Source: CBDAUN01 sp965214875 (lineage in GTDB: Bacteria > Pseudomonadota > Gammaproteobacteria > Arenicellales > JAJDZL01). Taken from it: 64,000 nucleotides of DNA. Below, piece by piece: positions 1 through 7,939 of this stretch (position 1 is its first letter; the number at the start of each line of letters is the position of its first letter). The DNA lies in assembly GCA_965214875.1 (NCBI GenBank), contig OZ243980.1, forward strand, positions 930,001 to 994,000. Direction: 5' to 3'. A model generated the notes under the pieces. It was not told the DNA's origin. It did no database searches and worked only from the letters and a program-made list of their open reading frames with translations. Made by a program: the position numbers and the translations under genes.

Positions 1-268
1 ATAGGTTTTGATCTGCGCCAGGACTGGCATGAGCTGGTGCAGATTCCGCCATCCGGCTCGCTGGATGAATTCGACCGCAAGACAGTTCGCAACGACTATG
101 CGATGCTGGCGCTTTGGGAAATGGGCGTGCGCGACCTGAGAGTGCCTGCCTCAGATTTGGTCGATGACCGTCGCCGAAGACGGCTTGAAGATCTTGCGCA
201 GCTTGGCTTTAGATTTGCGCTTTACTCCTATTTGCCCAGCAATAGCAATATTTTGCAGAAACGGTCCG
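1..268 (+). pseudogene. Partial gene, cut by an IS481 element
   Basis: The frame is open from the left edge and reads about 89 residues before the IS481 end at 269; beyond that it continues into IS sequence and stops at 364-366. The visible part is acidic and soluble-looking, with a stretch EMGVRDLRVPASDL followed by an Arg-rich DDRRRRRLEDL helix. No membrane segment or signal is visible. I do not recognise the family. The N-terminus lies outside the window, so the original length is unknown. The insertion has removed or displaced the native C-terminus, and no matching continuation is seen right of the IS cluster at 6262. It is probably non-functional, or translated as a hybrid with IS-encoded residues. 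Confidence 0.5.
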
Positions 269-295
269 TGTCCGGGGTCAGATACATGCGGGACC

Positions 296-340
296 GCCCG
301 CCTCCTCCCGAAGGACGTAGTCCGAAGGGAGGAGGCGGGC
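296..340 (+). other. Terminal stem-loop of IS481 copy A
   Basis: GCCCGCCTCCTCCC (296-309) pairs perfectly with GGGAGGAGGCGGGC (327-340). The 17-nt middle contains a further GGAC/GTCC pairing. It lies between the left terminal repeat and the transposase start, so it would form in any transcript entering from outside. Copy C has a different stem sequence with pairing fully kept (26694-26738). A role in blocking read-in transcription or translation is inference from other insertion sequences. Confidence 0.8.
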
Positions 341-409
341 GCGCGAAAATTTTCGAGGTAGCATAGTGCTTAACCAAAATCCATCAGCCGAAAGGCGGGA
401 GAAGGCACC

Positions 410-1260
410 ATGCAAATCAAATGTCCGCACCGCAAATTTTATCGTCTCGACGCGATCCGCGACGAACTTTCGCCGCAGGCCGCCGAGCGCTTCGACACGC
501 TCGCGCTGTTCGACCAGCTGCGACCGAAGCGACCGCCCTGAAGGCGATCGGCTGCTCCCGGGCGATGCCCTGCCGCTGGAAGCGGCGCCTGCGCGAGCAC
601 GGCTTCGCGCCCAGCGAGTCCGCCACCGGGCGCATGATCGCCCGCCTGGTGCGCACCGGCCGGGCCGAGCCCGCCGCGTTCTACTACGGGCGAACAAAGC
701 CCAGGCGGCGCAAGTTCGACCGCCACGCCCGCCGCTGGCGCTACGGCGCCCGCGGGCGAAAGCCCGGCCAGATGGTGCAGATCGACCACATGAGCGTCGC
801 CATCGAGGCCGGCTTCTGCGTCAAGGAGTTCAAGGCGGTGTGCCCGGTCTCGAAGCTTTGCTATGTGCGCGCCTACTCGCGCGCCACCGCCGCCTGCGCC
901 TCGAAGTTCCTGGACCATCTGATCCGCCAGGCGCCGTTCGATATCGAGTCGATGCAGGTCGACGGCGGCAGCGAGTTCATGGCCGAGTTCGAGACCGCCT
1001 GCCAGCGGCGCGGCATCGCCCTGTTCGTGCTGCCGCCCAGAAGCCCCAAATATAACGGCTGCGTGGAGCGCGCCAACGCGGCCGGCCGCTACGAGTTCCA
1101 CCAGTTCTACGACGGCGAGCTGAGCGTGGGCGCGCTGAACGTCGAGCTGGCCGAATTCGAGCGCTTCTACAACGCCTATCGCCCGCATCAGGCGCTCGGG
1201 CAAACAACGCCCATGCAGGCGTATAATGAAAACTTCGACCAAGGCGCACTTGCCGCCTGA
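410..1260 (+). pseudogene. IS481-family transposase, copy A, broken
   Basis: The start is ATG at 410, as in copies B and C (M-Q-I-K). Compared with those copies, about 13 bp are missing near 522, which shifts the frame to an early stop. About 177 bp are missing near 598, removing the linker between the N-terminal helix-turn-helix and the DDE domain. The catalytic part (IDHMSVAIEAG, QVDGGSEF, YRPHQALGQ) is still readable from 421 to 1260 in another frame. With two deletions and a frameshift, no working transposase can be made from this copy. Confidence 0.85.
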
Positions 1261-1267
1261 AAAGTCT

Positions 1268-2436
1268 TTGCAGAAACTAAAACTCTCCGGCATGGCCTTC
1301 AGGTCCGCGCAAGCGCCTGTTCCAATCGGACCATGTCGCCATCCTTGTCTAGCACGTCGAACCCCGGCCGCTTGGCCTGGCGGAACAGCTGGCGGACCTC
1401 GGACTGCCGCGCCGGCTCTTCGCTGCATGGCTTGCCTTGCGCCGCCATCGCGTAGACGATGCGCGCGCGCTGGCCTTGAACGCTGGCAGAACCTGCTCTC
1501 GCCGGGCAGCATGGAAAAATCCGGTCCTACCGCCGAGAAGACCGCCGGCATCGCCTCGGCGGCGATCGACGGGACCGCCGCCAGGTCCACGCCGAAGGCG
1601 CGCCGCATCGCCTCGCGCATCCGCCGCTCCCAGCCAGGCTTTTCGCCTTCGCCGGCAAGTCGCTCGGCCGCGGCGAGAATGCTTTGCTCCAGCCGCTCGA
1701 TCCGGCCGCTGCGGCGCCGGCAGCTTTCGCGCGCCAGCTCCAGGGACGGCAGATGCTCGGCGCGCCGGTTGCCGGCCGGGGCCGCGGCAATCGCGCCTTC
1801 TTCGGCCTCGGCGCGCCGGTCGCGCAGCTTGGCCAGGCGGGCGCCGTCGCGCTCGCCCGCAGCGATGGCCCGGATGATCCGCAGGCCGGTCTTGCCGCCG
1901 ATGTCGCTGAGCGCCGAATCGAGCTCCGGGTTCATCTGCGCCGGCGCCTTTTGCATGCGCCGCGCGCAGCCCGGCCGGATCGGCCAGCCCGGCCTCGAAG
2001 CCGCGCTGCTCCAAAACCTCATAGGGCGCGATCCGGCAGACTCCGGTCGACTCCGGCGCGACCTGGCGGACCGAATGCGCCTCCAGCCAGTCGGCCAGCC
2101 GGTGCAACTCGCCCGTCGTCGCGCCGAACGACTCCGCCGGCTGCTCGCCTTGCCGGCCGCCGGCAAGGCGGATGTCCTTGGCGATATCGGTGCCGGCGCT
2201 GTCCGGATAGACCGCCGCAACCCTGGCTTTGCTTGCTCCGCCCATGCTGCAATCTCCTCGTCGGCCGCTCAGCAGATGCGATGCGCCGAACGCTCGCATC
2301 CATGCCGGACCAGTCTTTGCAGCGGGGTCGCCCGGCGCCGCCAATGACGGGACGGCGCGCGCAGCGGACCAGACCCGTATTCGGGATCAAGGTCTCCGGA
2401 GCGCATATCGGCCTCTTGTTCGGCACATCCATTCCA
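1268..2436 (-). mobile_element. IS110/IS1111-like element remnant
   Basis: This segment lies inside IS481 copy A and carries a decayed IS110-family transposase on the minus strand. About 190 bp without clear coding potential precede the transposase start (2246-2436), and about 60 bp more continue beyond the IS1380 insertion at 4110-4169. A long non-coding end is typical of IS110 elements, where it encodes the targeting RNA; whether this one did is inference. The 11-mer AGTCTTTGCAG occurs at 1263-1273 and again at 2312-2322, but the true element boundaries are not certain. Confidence 0.5.
1299..2245 (-). pseudogene. IS110/IS1111-family transposase, decayed
   Basis: The reading begins at ATG 2245 with MGGASKARVAAVYPDSAGTD, the usual opening of IS1111-type transposases. 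It continues with LHRLADWL and an APESTGV stretch matching the family's VAMESTGV. Farther on, in a different frame, come DIGGKTGLRIIRAIAAGERD and FGVDLAAVPSI, which match the C-terminal transposase_20 region. The family's usual segment between these blocks is missing, and at least two frame changes are needed. The last recognisable frame ends at a TGA at 1299-1301. It cannot be functional. Confidence 0.7.
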
Positions 2437-4104
2437 CCCAAAATCCGCGTTAGAGATTTTTTTGGGGCGGATTTTGCCGAAATCCGGGGCGCGGAGAGAT
2501 GTTGGCGCTCGCCGCGGCGATGCCGGGCGGGCTTGCGGGCGGGACGCGGCCGGAAAGGGCGGAGGAGCGGAACCGGGGCGAAAGATCAATGACAGTCCGC
2601 AACGCGCCGGGACGCAGCCGGTTTTTTTGTCGTGCGCGCGATGCTTTTTTTTTGCGTTTCCGGCGGCTACGGCGCCAGGGCCATCGCCCGGATCATGCCG
2701 ATGGCGTCGCTAAGCCGCCGCGCCGCCCGCGCGTCGCACAGCTTCAAGGCCCGGCCTCGGGCATGGCGCACGATCTTGCCCGCCCTGCAGTAGAGCCGCC
2801 GGCGAAAGGTCTCGATGCGCATCGACTCGCAGCTCGCGTCCAGCACGTGGCGCATCAGCGCGAACAGGTTGAAGGCGAGCATGCACAGCATGAAATGCAG
2901 CGCGTTGGCATGGAAGTCGCTGCACGGGGGATGCGCCGCGCCGAAGCCGCTGCGAAGCTCGCGGATGCGATTTTCGGAGTCGTCGCCCCTGCGGCTGCAT
3001 CAGCGGACCGCCCGCGAGTCGCTCCGCCGGCAGAAGCTGGTCGCCAGCGCCCGGTAGATGCAGCCGCCCTGCGACAGGGTGTCGCCGGCCTGCGGGCAAT
3101 CGAGCTCGAGCTCCTGCTGGCCGGATTTTCTAAGCCGCTGCACCACCGCCGCGAACGCTTCGGGCGTGTCGTTCATCGAGTGCAGGAACCGCGCCGTCTG
3201 CTGCGCAAGGCTCGCCGTCCCGTCGCGCTCGATGAAGGGCTGCCGCCGCGACTCGTCCAGCGCCCCGGTCTGCCCGGCCACGCTCGCGTCGAGCCTGGCG
3301 CGGATCGCGTAGCCGATTCCCCGGCTCGTGAAGCGGTTGATGATCCTCGCCTGATACCCCGCCGCGTCGATGCGGGCGCGATGCGCCTCGGCGCCCTTGG
3401 GCAGGGCGCGCTCGCACTGGCGGATGAACTCGCAGTTGCGCGCGTTCGGCGAGACCGGGCCGCCCCTGAACTCCGCCGCCACCGCCATGCCGGTCTCGGC
3501 GATATGGCCGACGATCGGCATGTAGCCCCGCTCCTTCTTGTACGTGAACTCCGCCGAAGACTTCTCGCAGCGCCGCGGTCGCGTCGATGTCCAGGGCCGC
3601 CCTTTTCCGATGGTGCAGCGCGACCGCCAGCAGCCGGCGGTCCGCCAGCTGCAGGGCATGCAGCGTACGGCGCTGCGCTCCGCAGCGCCGCAGCCACCGG
3701 CCCAAGGCATCGTCGCCCGGCAGCCGGCGGATGCCGAGCAGCTCCAGCAGCGGCCGCTCCTCGCGCAGCTGCGCCACTCCGCTCAGATGCCGCGAGCCCT
3801 CGTGCATCATCAGCATGAACGTCGTCAAATACGCCCCCGGGCGCAAGCCGCGGTTGCTGCCCGGCTCCGGCATCAGCCGCTCGAAATGGGTGTCGAGCCC
3901 CAGCTTGCGGATCAGCTCGGCGAGCGCCGCCAGGCCGCTTCGCGAAGCCGATTTGTCTTTCGTGGTCGAAATCTTGTATGATTGGATGTCCATAAAGCCT
4001 TGCTCCGATCGGGTCCGCCCAACGGGTGAAATTTTGTTTGATCTAAAACCCCCATTATGCAAGGCTTTATCCCCTTTTGCAGCCACCCTAACGCGATTTT
4101 AAGG
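2437..4104 (-). mobile_element. IS1380-family element with 5-bp target duplication
   Basis: The ends are CCCAAAATCCGCGTTAG (from 2437) and, reversed, CCTTAAAATCGCGTTAG (to 4104): imperfect inverted repeats sharing AAAATC and GCGTTAG. TTCCA at 2432-2436 and 4105-4109 is a perfect 5-bp direct repeat flanking the element, the duplication expected for this family. At 1668 bp it is of normal size for IS1380. It inserted into the IS110-like remnant already sitting in IS481 copy A. Both ends are present, but its transposase is frameshifted. Confidence 0.8.
2667..3993 (-). pseudogene. IS1380-family transposase, frameshifted
   Basis: The start is ATG at 3993 (M-D-I-Q-S-Y-K). The N-terminal third (LGLDTHFERLMPEPGSNRGL, AYLTTFMLMMHEGSRHLSG) and LDIDAT, the first catalytic-Asp region, read in one frame. 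From about 3570 the match moves to another frame with FTYKKERGYMPIVGHIAETG and ARIDAAGYQARIINRFTSRG. The last part (FNLFALMRHVLDASCESMR) is in a third frame and ends at 2667. All typical IS1380 blocks are present in order, so this is recent decay by two small indels rather than deletion. Confidence 0.8.
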
Positions 4105-4169
4105 TTCCAAGGCATGCATGCCCCCTGTTTCTAAAGTCGATGGCGGCCCCGCGCCGCGGGGCTAGAGGG

Positions 4170-4630
4170 CTCATATGCATTGAACCCGTACAATCAATTG
4201 AAAAACCGGCTGACGATCGCATAGAATGGGGGCATGGAAGAATCCACAGGTCAAGAACAGGCAAAAGACCTTGCCGGGTTGAAGAAACAGCACACCGTGC
4301 TGGAGGAACGAATGAACACGAAACAGGCTGAAACAGAATCGGCACTGGATCGGCTGCGGGCCGACATGGCCGACTGGAAAACCGACATGCAAGCCGACAT
4401 GGCCAGACGTGATGCCGACATGGCTAAGCGGGATACCGACATGGCCAGGCGTGACAAGGACAACCTGCGCTGGCAGATCGGGCTGTGGGTGGCGGCGGTC
4501 GTCATTCTCGGCGTCATCATCCGGTGGCCGAGCGTCCCCGCCATCACAGGCTAAGGACTATCCCCTACTGCGACTGCCGCCTGTACCAGGCCAGCTCAAG
4601 GCCTGCAAGCGGAAGTCGGATATTCCAAGC
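4170..4630 (+). repeat. Direct repeat unit 1 (IS481 right end plus small gene)
   Basis: This 461-bp stretch is almost identical to 5823-6262 (440 bp). It starts in the IS481 right end (CTCATATG) and runs through the small coiled-coil gene to GATATTCCAAGC. The 21-bp length difference is one heptad codon repeat inside the gene. Copy C of the IS lacks this downstream segment, so the duplicated unit is IS481 plus the small gene. Confidence 0.9.
4234..4554 (+). CDS. Small coiled-coil protein with C-terminal membrane anchor, copy 1
   Basis: 106 residues. The first 80 are charged and heptad-like, with tandem 7-residue units (ADMARRD, ADMAKRD, TDMARRD). They are followed by one membrane segment (WQIGLWVAAVVILGVIIRW) and a short tail. 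This architecture, a coiled coil with a C-terminal anchor, resembles small proteins of the DUF1640 type, but I cannot assign a function. The gene lies directly after the right end of IS481 copy A and is duplicated after copy B with one heptad fewer. The start is chosen at ATG 4234 because upstream conservation between the two copies includes it. It could be a passenger of the IS or simply part of a duplicated segment. Confidence 0.6.
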   Translation: MEESTGQEQAKDLAGLKKQHTVLEERMNTKQAETESALDRLRADMADWKTDMQADMARRDADMAKRDTDMARRDKDNLRWQIGLWVAAVVILGVIIRWPSVPAITG

Positions 4631-4684
4631 TGAGCCGCTGCCGGGAAACTGCCGGACTGTCCGGGTTCAGATACATGCGGGACC

Positions 4685-4729
4685 GCCCGCTTCCTCCCGA
4701 AGGACGTAGTCCGAAGGGAGGAGGCGGGC
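4685..4729 (+). other. Terminal stem-loop of IS481 copy B
   Basis: The 14-bp stem (4685-4698 with 4716-4729) equals that of copy A except for one C-to-T change that leaves a G-U wobble in RNA. The middle, including GGAC/GTCC, is unchanged. Confidence 0.75.
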
Positions 4730-4798
4730 GCGCGAAAAATTTTCAGGTAGCATAGTGCTTCACACAAATCCATCAGCCGAAAGGCGGGAGAGAGCACC

Positions 4799-5836
4799 AT
4801 GCAAATCAAACATCCGCACCGCAAATTTTATCGCCTCGACGCGATCCGCGACGAACTTTCGCCGCAGGCCGCCGAGCGCTTCGACAGTCTCGCGCTGTTC
4901 GACCAGCTTCGCCTCGAGGGCGCAACCGAAGCGACCGCCCTGAAGGCGATCGGCTGCTCCCGGGCGACGCCCTGCCGCTGGAAGCGGCGCCTGCGCGAGC
5001 AGGGCGTCCGCGCCCTGGCCGACCGGTGCCGCCGCCCGCACCGGGTGCGGCAGCGCCAGTGGACCGCCGCCGAGCTCGAGCTGGTGCGCCAAACGCGGCA
5101 GCGCTTTCCGCTGTGGGGGCGCGCCAAGATCCGCGCCGTGCTGGCGCGCGAGCGCGGCTTCGCGCCCAGCGCCTCCACCACCGGGCGCATGATCTCCCGC
5201 CTGGTCCGCACCGGCCGGGCCGAGCCGGTCGCGTTCCATTACGGGCGCGTGAAACCCAAGCGGCGGCGCAAGTTCGACCGCCACGCCCGCCGCCGGCGCT
5301 ACGGCGCCCGCGGGCGAAAGCCCGGCCAGATGGTCCAGATCGACCACATGAGCGTCGCCATCGAGGCCGGCTTCGCGGTCAAGGAGTCCGAGGCGGTGTG
5401 CCCGGTATCGAAGCTTTGCTACATGCGCGCCTACTCGCGCGCCACCGCCGCCTGCGCCTCGACATTCCTCGACCGCCTGATCCGCCAGGCGCCGTTCGAT
5501 ATCGAGTCGGTGCAGGTCGACGGCGGCAGCGAGTCCGTGGCCGAGTTCGAGACCGCCTGCCAGCGGCGCGGCATCGCCCTGTTCGTGCTGCCGCCCAGAA
5601 GCCCCAAGTATGACGGCTGCGTGGAGCGCGCCAACGCCGCCGGCCGCTGCGAGTTCCACCAGTTCTACGCCGGCGAGCTCAGCGTCGGCGCCCTGAACGT
5701 CGAGCGGCCGAATTCGAGCGCTTCTACAACGCCTACCGGCCGCATCAGGCGCTCGGGCAACGCACGCCCATGCAGGCGTATAATGAAAACTTCAACCAAA
5801 GCGCGCTTGCTGCCTAAAAAGTCTCATATGTATTGA
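4799..5836 (+). pseudogene. IS481-family transposase, copy B, C-terminal frameshift
   Basis: The start is ATG 4799. The N-terminal helix-turn-helix region, the basic linker (KPKRRRKFDRHARRRRYGAR) and most of the DDE core (IDHMSVAIEAG, QVDGGSES) agree with intact copy C. Near 5708 one T is missing relative to copies A and C (GAGCGGCCG against GAGCTGGCCG). The last 40 or so residues are therefore read in the wrong frame and the YRPHQALGQ block containing the third acidic region is lost. The ORF remains long, but the product should be inactive. Confidence 0.75.
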
Positions 5837-6262
5837 ACCAGTACACAGGATTGAAAAACCGGCTGACGATCGCATAGAATGGGGACATGGAAGAATCCGC
5901 GAGTCACGAACAGGCAAAAGACCTTGCCGAGTTGAAGAAACAGCACGCCGTGCTGGAGGAACGAATGAACACGAAACAGGCTGAAACAGAATCGGCACTG
6001 GATCGGCTGCGGGCCGACATGGCCCACTGGAAAACCGACATGCAAGCCGACATGGCCAGACGTGATACCGACATGGCCAGGCGCGACAAGGACAACCTGC
6101 GCTGGCAGATCGGGCTGTGGGTGGCGGCGGTCGTCATTCTCGGCGTCATCATCCGGTGGCCGAGCGTCCCCGCCATCACAGGCTAAGGACTATCCCCTAC
6201 TGCGACTGCCGCCTGTACCAGGCCAGCTCAAGGCCTGCAAGCGGAAGTCGGATATTCCAAGC
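5823..6262 (+). repeat. Direct repeat unit 2 (IS481 right end plus small gene)
   Basis: Second copy of 4170-4630, 21 bp shorter through loss of one heptad unit in the small gene. After the shared GATATTCCAAGC the two copies diverge completely. Confidence 0.9.
5887..6186 (+). CDS. Small coiled-coil protein with C-terminal membrane anchor, copy 2
   Basis: 99 residues, nearly identical to the product of 4234-4554: a charged heptad region, then the membrane segment WQIGLWVAAVVILGVIIRW. It has one heptad repeat fewer and a few substitutions (MEESASHEQ against MEESTGQEQ, and ADMAHWK against ADMADWK). Both copies kept an open frame after duplication, and the length change is a multiple of three. 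That suggests selection or a very recent event. Function is unknown. Confidence 0.6.
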   Translation: MEESASHEQAKDLAELKKQHAVLEERMNTKQAETESALDRLRADMAHWKTDMQADMARRDTDMARRDKDNLRWQIGLWVAAVVILGVIIRWPSVPAITG

Positions 6263-6274
6263 AAATAGAGGGGC

Positions 6275-6308
6275 CAGCTTGCTGATGCTTGCGCATCGTG
6301 TCCGCGAC
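6275..6308 (+). repeat. 34-bp dispersed repeat, copy 1
   Basis: Identical over 34 bp to 50856-50889, about 44 kb away. It contains the inverted repeat GATGC-TTGC-GCATC. Flanks differ. It lies just outside the end of direct repeat unit 2. Confidence 0.75.
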
Positions 6309-6476
6309 TGAAGCGCGCGGGTGACATGGTTGGGCCTGTACCTGTCACATCTTTTACCATTTGACTCTCGCTTTGTGCGCTTGCGGCGGAGTATCTGGAC
6401 AACCTACTGGACGATGGTTGTGTCTATGCCTTTTCCTTTGCTGGCGGAACTGCTCTCGCTTTTCGCTCCTTAAAGG

Positions 6477-7229
6477 CTATGCGATATTTGAAACTGCTGT
6501 CGTCAAATGATGTCGCAAAGCTTTTGCAGTTCTGCCGGCATCCCGCTCGAGCAAGGCATTGACAATCTCGCGATGTTCTTCGAATGTTCTTTTACAGCTT
6601 ATCCGGTGCTGAGAAGATATGAAACGTGCGCGCCACAGGCGGGCATTGTATGTTGCATGTATCTGGATCAGCGGTTCATTTCGTCCTGCCGCGACGGTCG
6701 CGGCGTGTACCGACATGTCGCGCTGAAAACTTTCTAGCGGCTCATCTTTGCTGTAGCGCTTGATCATCGCGTCATTCAAGCTCGCAATATTCTCCAGCTC
6801 CTGGTCAGTCGCATTTGCGCAGGCTAGTTCGCGGCCCAGTGCTTGCAGTTGACCTTGCGCACAAAGATAGTCGGCGATCTCGCCAAGCGTCGGATCTGCC
6901 AATCTTGGGCATCTGGACGGCGAATATTCGATGAGTCCCTCCCGTTCCAAATTGCGGACCGCCTCGCGCAGGGGTGTTCTGCTGATCCCGATCGATGCCG
7001 CGATTTCGCGTTCAGACAAAGGCATTCCGAGATAGTATTTTTCGAGCAGGACCCGGCTGCGCGGCAGATCGGCTATGTCTTCGCTCAAAGTGGTGCGCTT
7101 GCGAAGCGACGGATTGGAGGATCGAAGCTCGCTTAAGTCAAGCATGCCTGCTATCCGGCGGCGGATCAGTTGGAAGTTTCTTTCATTTATTTGAGAATCA
7201 GGGATCGAAGGCCGCACGTTTGCGATCAA
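6477..7229 (-). CDS. GntR-family regulator with FCD effector domain
   Basis: A transcription factor that binds DNA through a winged helix and a small ligand (often an organic acid) through an FCD domain. The helix-turn-helix is seen at about residues 70-110 (LSEREIAASIGISRTPLREA then VRNLEREGLIEYSP). The all-helical C-terminal half (LNDAMIKRYSKDEPLESFQR, HREIVNALLERDAGR) is FCD-like. At 250 aa the length is slightly above the usual 220-240. The start used is TTG at 7229; an internal ATG at 7145 is an alternative that would still keep the whole DNA-binding domain. The 5' end abuts, and with the TTG start overlaps by 4 bp, the poly-C gene that precedes it on the same strand. The target is unknown. 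Confidence 0.75.
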   Translation of the reverse strand: MIANVRPSIPDSQINERNFQLIRRRIAGMLDLSELRSSNPSLRKRTTLSEDIADLPRSRVLLEKYYLGMPLSEREIAASIGISRTPLREAVRNLEREGLIEYSPSRCPRLADPTLGEIADYLCAQGQLQALGRELACANATDQELENIASLNDAMIKRYSKDEPLESFQRDMSVHAATVAAGRNEPLIQIHATYNARLWRARFISSQHRISCKRTFEEHREIVNALLERDAGRTAKALRHHLTTAVSNIA

Positions 7230-7767
7230 GATGACGCTGTCATAAAGCTGTAGCTCAAGCGCTTTCCGGCCTCAGTGAGCCATAGCATCGTGGGCAATCG
7301 GTAGCCGGTGTTCAATATGTTTGGCATCTGTCTACGAAATTCACTCCAAGCACCACCTATTGCGAACCCCACGCTGCTCAACTCAACTATGGCTTCGTGA
7401 GCATCGCCGCCGCATTTTTGGTCTCGTTCAACACGAATGCTTGTTGTGTCTGATGTAATGGTTTTTCCATAGTGCTTCGTGGAGTCGACGCACTTTTTAG
7501 TAGACTCGGTTGATGTGGAAGCAACCCTATAGCCAACCCTCAAACCACTTGCTGGGATTGAATGGGCCGCACCTATGATCTTAACGCTGAAAGTCAGGTG
7601 ATTACCAGAAATATCTGTTCCATTCGGATCAGCTACTATCGTCATTTTTCCTTGCGGAATGTCTGGAGCAAGACTTTGCGCTACGGCATCATTTGACCAT
7701 GCCTCCAACGCGATCAATAGCACGGCAAATAAGGGGGGGGGGGGGTGAATTTCGTCAACTGTTTCAT
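7226..7767 (-). CDS. Poly-C-tract secreted protein 1 (out of frame here)
   Basis: The start ATG (7767) is followed by codons for M-K-Q-L-T-K-F-T and then a run of 13 C (7745-7733). As sequenced, the start frame stops after 18 codons. With 11 or 14 C it would continue as a signal peptide (MKQLTKFTPPPLFAVLLIAL, then a segment ending AVAQ) and a mature domain of about 150 residues. The mature part is rich in Ser/Thr and beta-type sequence, with two Cys (KKCVDSTKHYGK, RDQKCGGDAH). I know no family for it. The leader matches those at 7940-8636 and 21806-22578. The state seen is off, through a slipped tract or a sequencing error in the homopolymer. Confidence 0.65.
7733..7745 (-). repeat. Homopolymer of 13 C (G on plus strand) inside signal peptide
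   Basis: Thirteen G on the plus strand form a poly-C run coding for prolines in the signal peptide. 11 or 14 would be in frame; 13 is not. Confidence 0.9.
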
Positions 7768-7820
7768 TGTTTTCTCTGGGTAGTGTCCCAGTTTGAAAAT
7801 CGCCAAGACGCATGGCAGGA

Positions 7821-7844
7821 CAGGGCGGCCGCGGGGCCGCCCTG
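7821..7844 (-). terminator. Hairpin between two poly-C genes
   Basis: CAGGGCGGCC and GGCCGCCCTG form a perfect 10-bp stem with a 4-nt loop, 96 bp after the stop of the gene at 7940-8636. No T run follows on either strand, so termination is only a guess. Confidence 0.35.
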
Positions 7845-7939
7845 TATCCGGGATGTTCCGCGACATTCCACTGGTATCCGGTGCCAGCTTGACGCCGTCG
7901 CGCGGCCCGCGCTCCCGATGACCGGATGGATCAGATGGA

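Larger units (their letters stand above)
269..4192 (+). mobile_element. IS481-family element, copy A, interrupted by nested insertions
   Basis: The left end begins TGTCCGGGGTCAGATACATG at 269. The right end, ending ATGCATTGAACCCGTACA, is at 4170-4192. These are imperfect inverted repeats of the TGTnCnGGTTCAnATACAT type, shared with copies B (4658-5845) and C (25577-26765). The intact copies are about 1.19 kb. Copy A is about 3.9 kb because after AAAGTCT (about 1267) roughly 2.9 kb of other transposon sequence intervenes before CTCATATG at 4170. In copy B these two motifs are contiguous at 5819-5830, which identifies the insertion point. No target-site duplication was recognised. The element also carries internal deletions in its transposase gene, so it is dead. 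Confidence 0.75.
4658..5845 (+). mobile_element. IS481-family element, copy B
   Basis: 1188 bp from TGTCCGGGTTCAGATACATG (4658) to a right end finishing TATTGAACCAGTACA (5845). The terminal repeats match TGTnCnGGTTCAnATACAT on both sides. A TGT-initiated inverted repeat with a single long transposase gene fits the IS481 family. No target-site duplication is visible (GGAC left, CAGG right), so the tandem arrangement with copy A may have arisen by duplication rather than independent transposition. It is far more GC-rich than the flanking host genes. Confidence 0.85.

Noticed and set aside
439..2220. A 593-codon open frame on the minus strand
   Set aside because: It runs antisense through the IS481 transposase and only partly follows the IS110-like gene. 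High GC content produces long spurious open frames in these elements.
5026..5613. Long alternative frames rich in Arg/Pro inside the IS481 copies (also 25623-26756, 25639-26364)
   Set aside because: They are shadow frames of the GC-rich transposase gene with no family motif.
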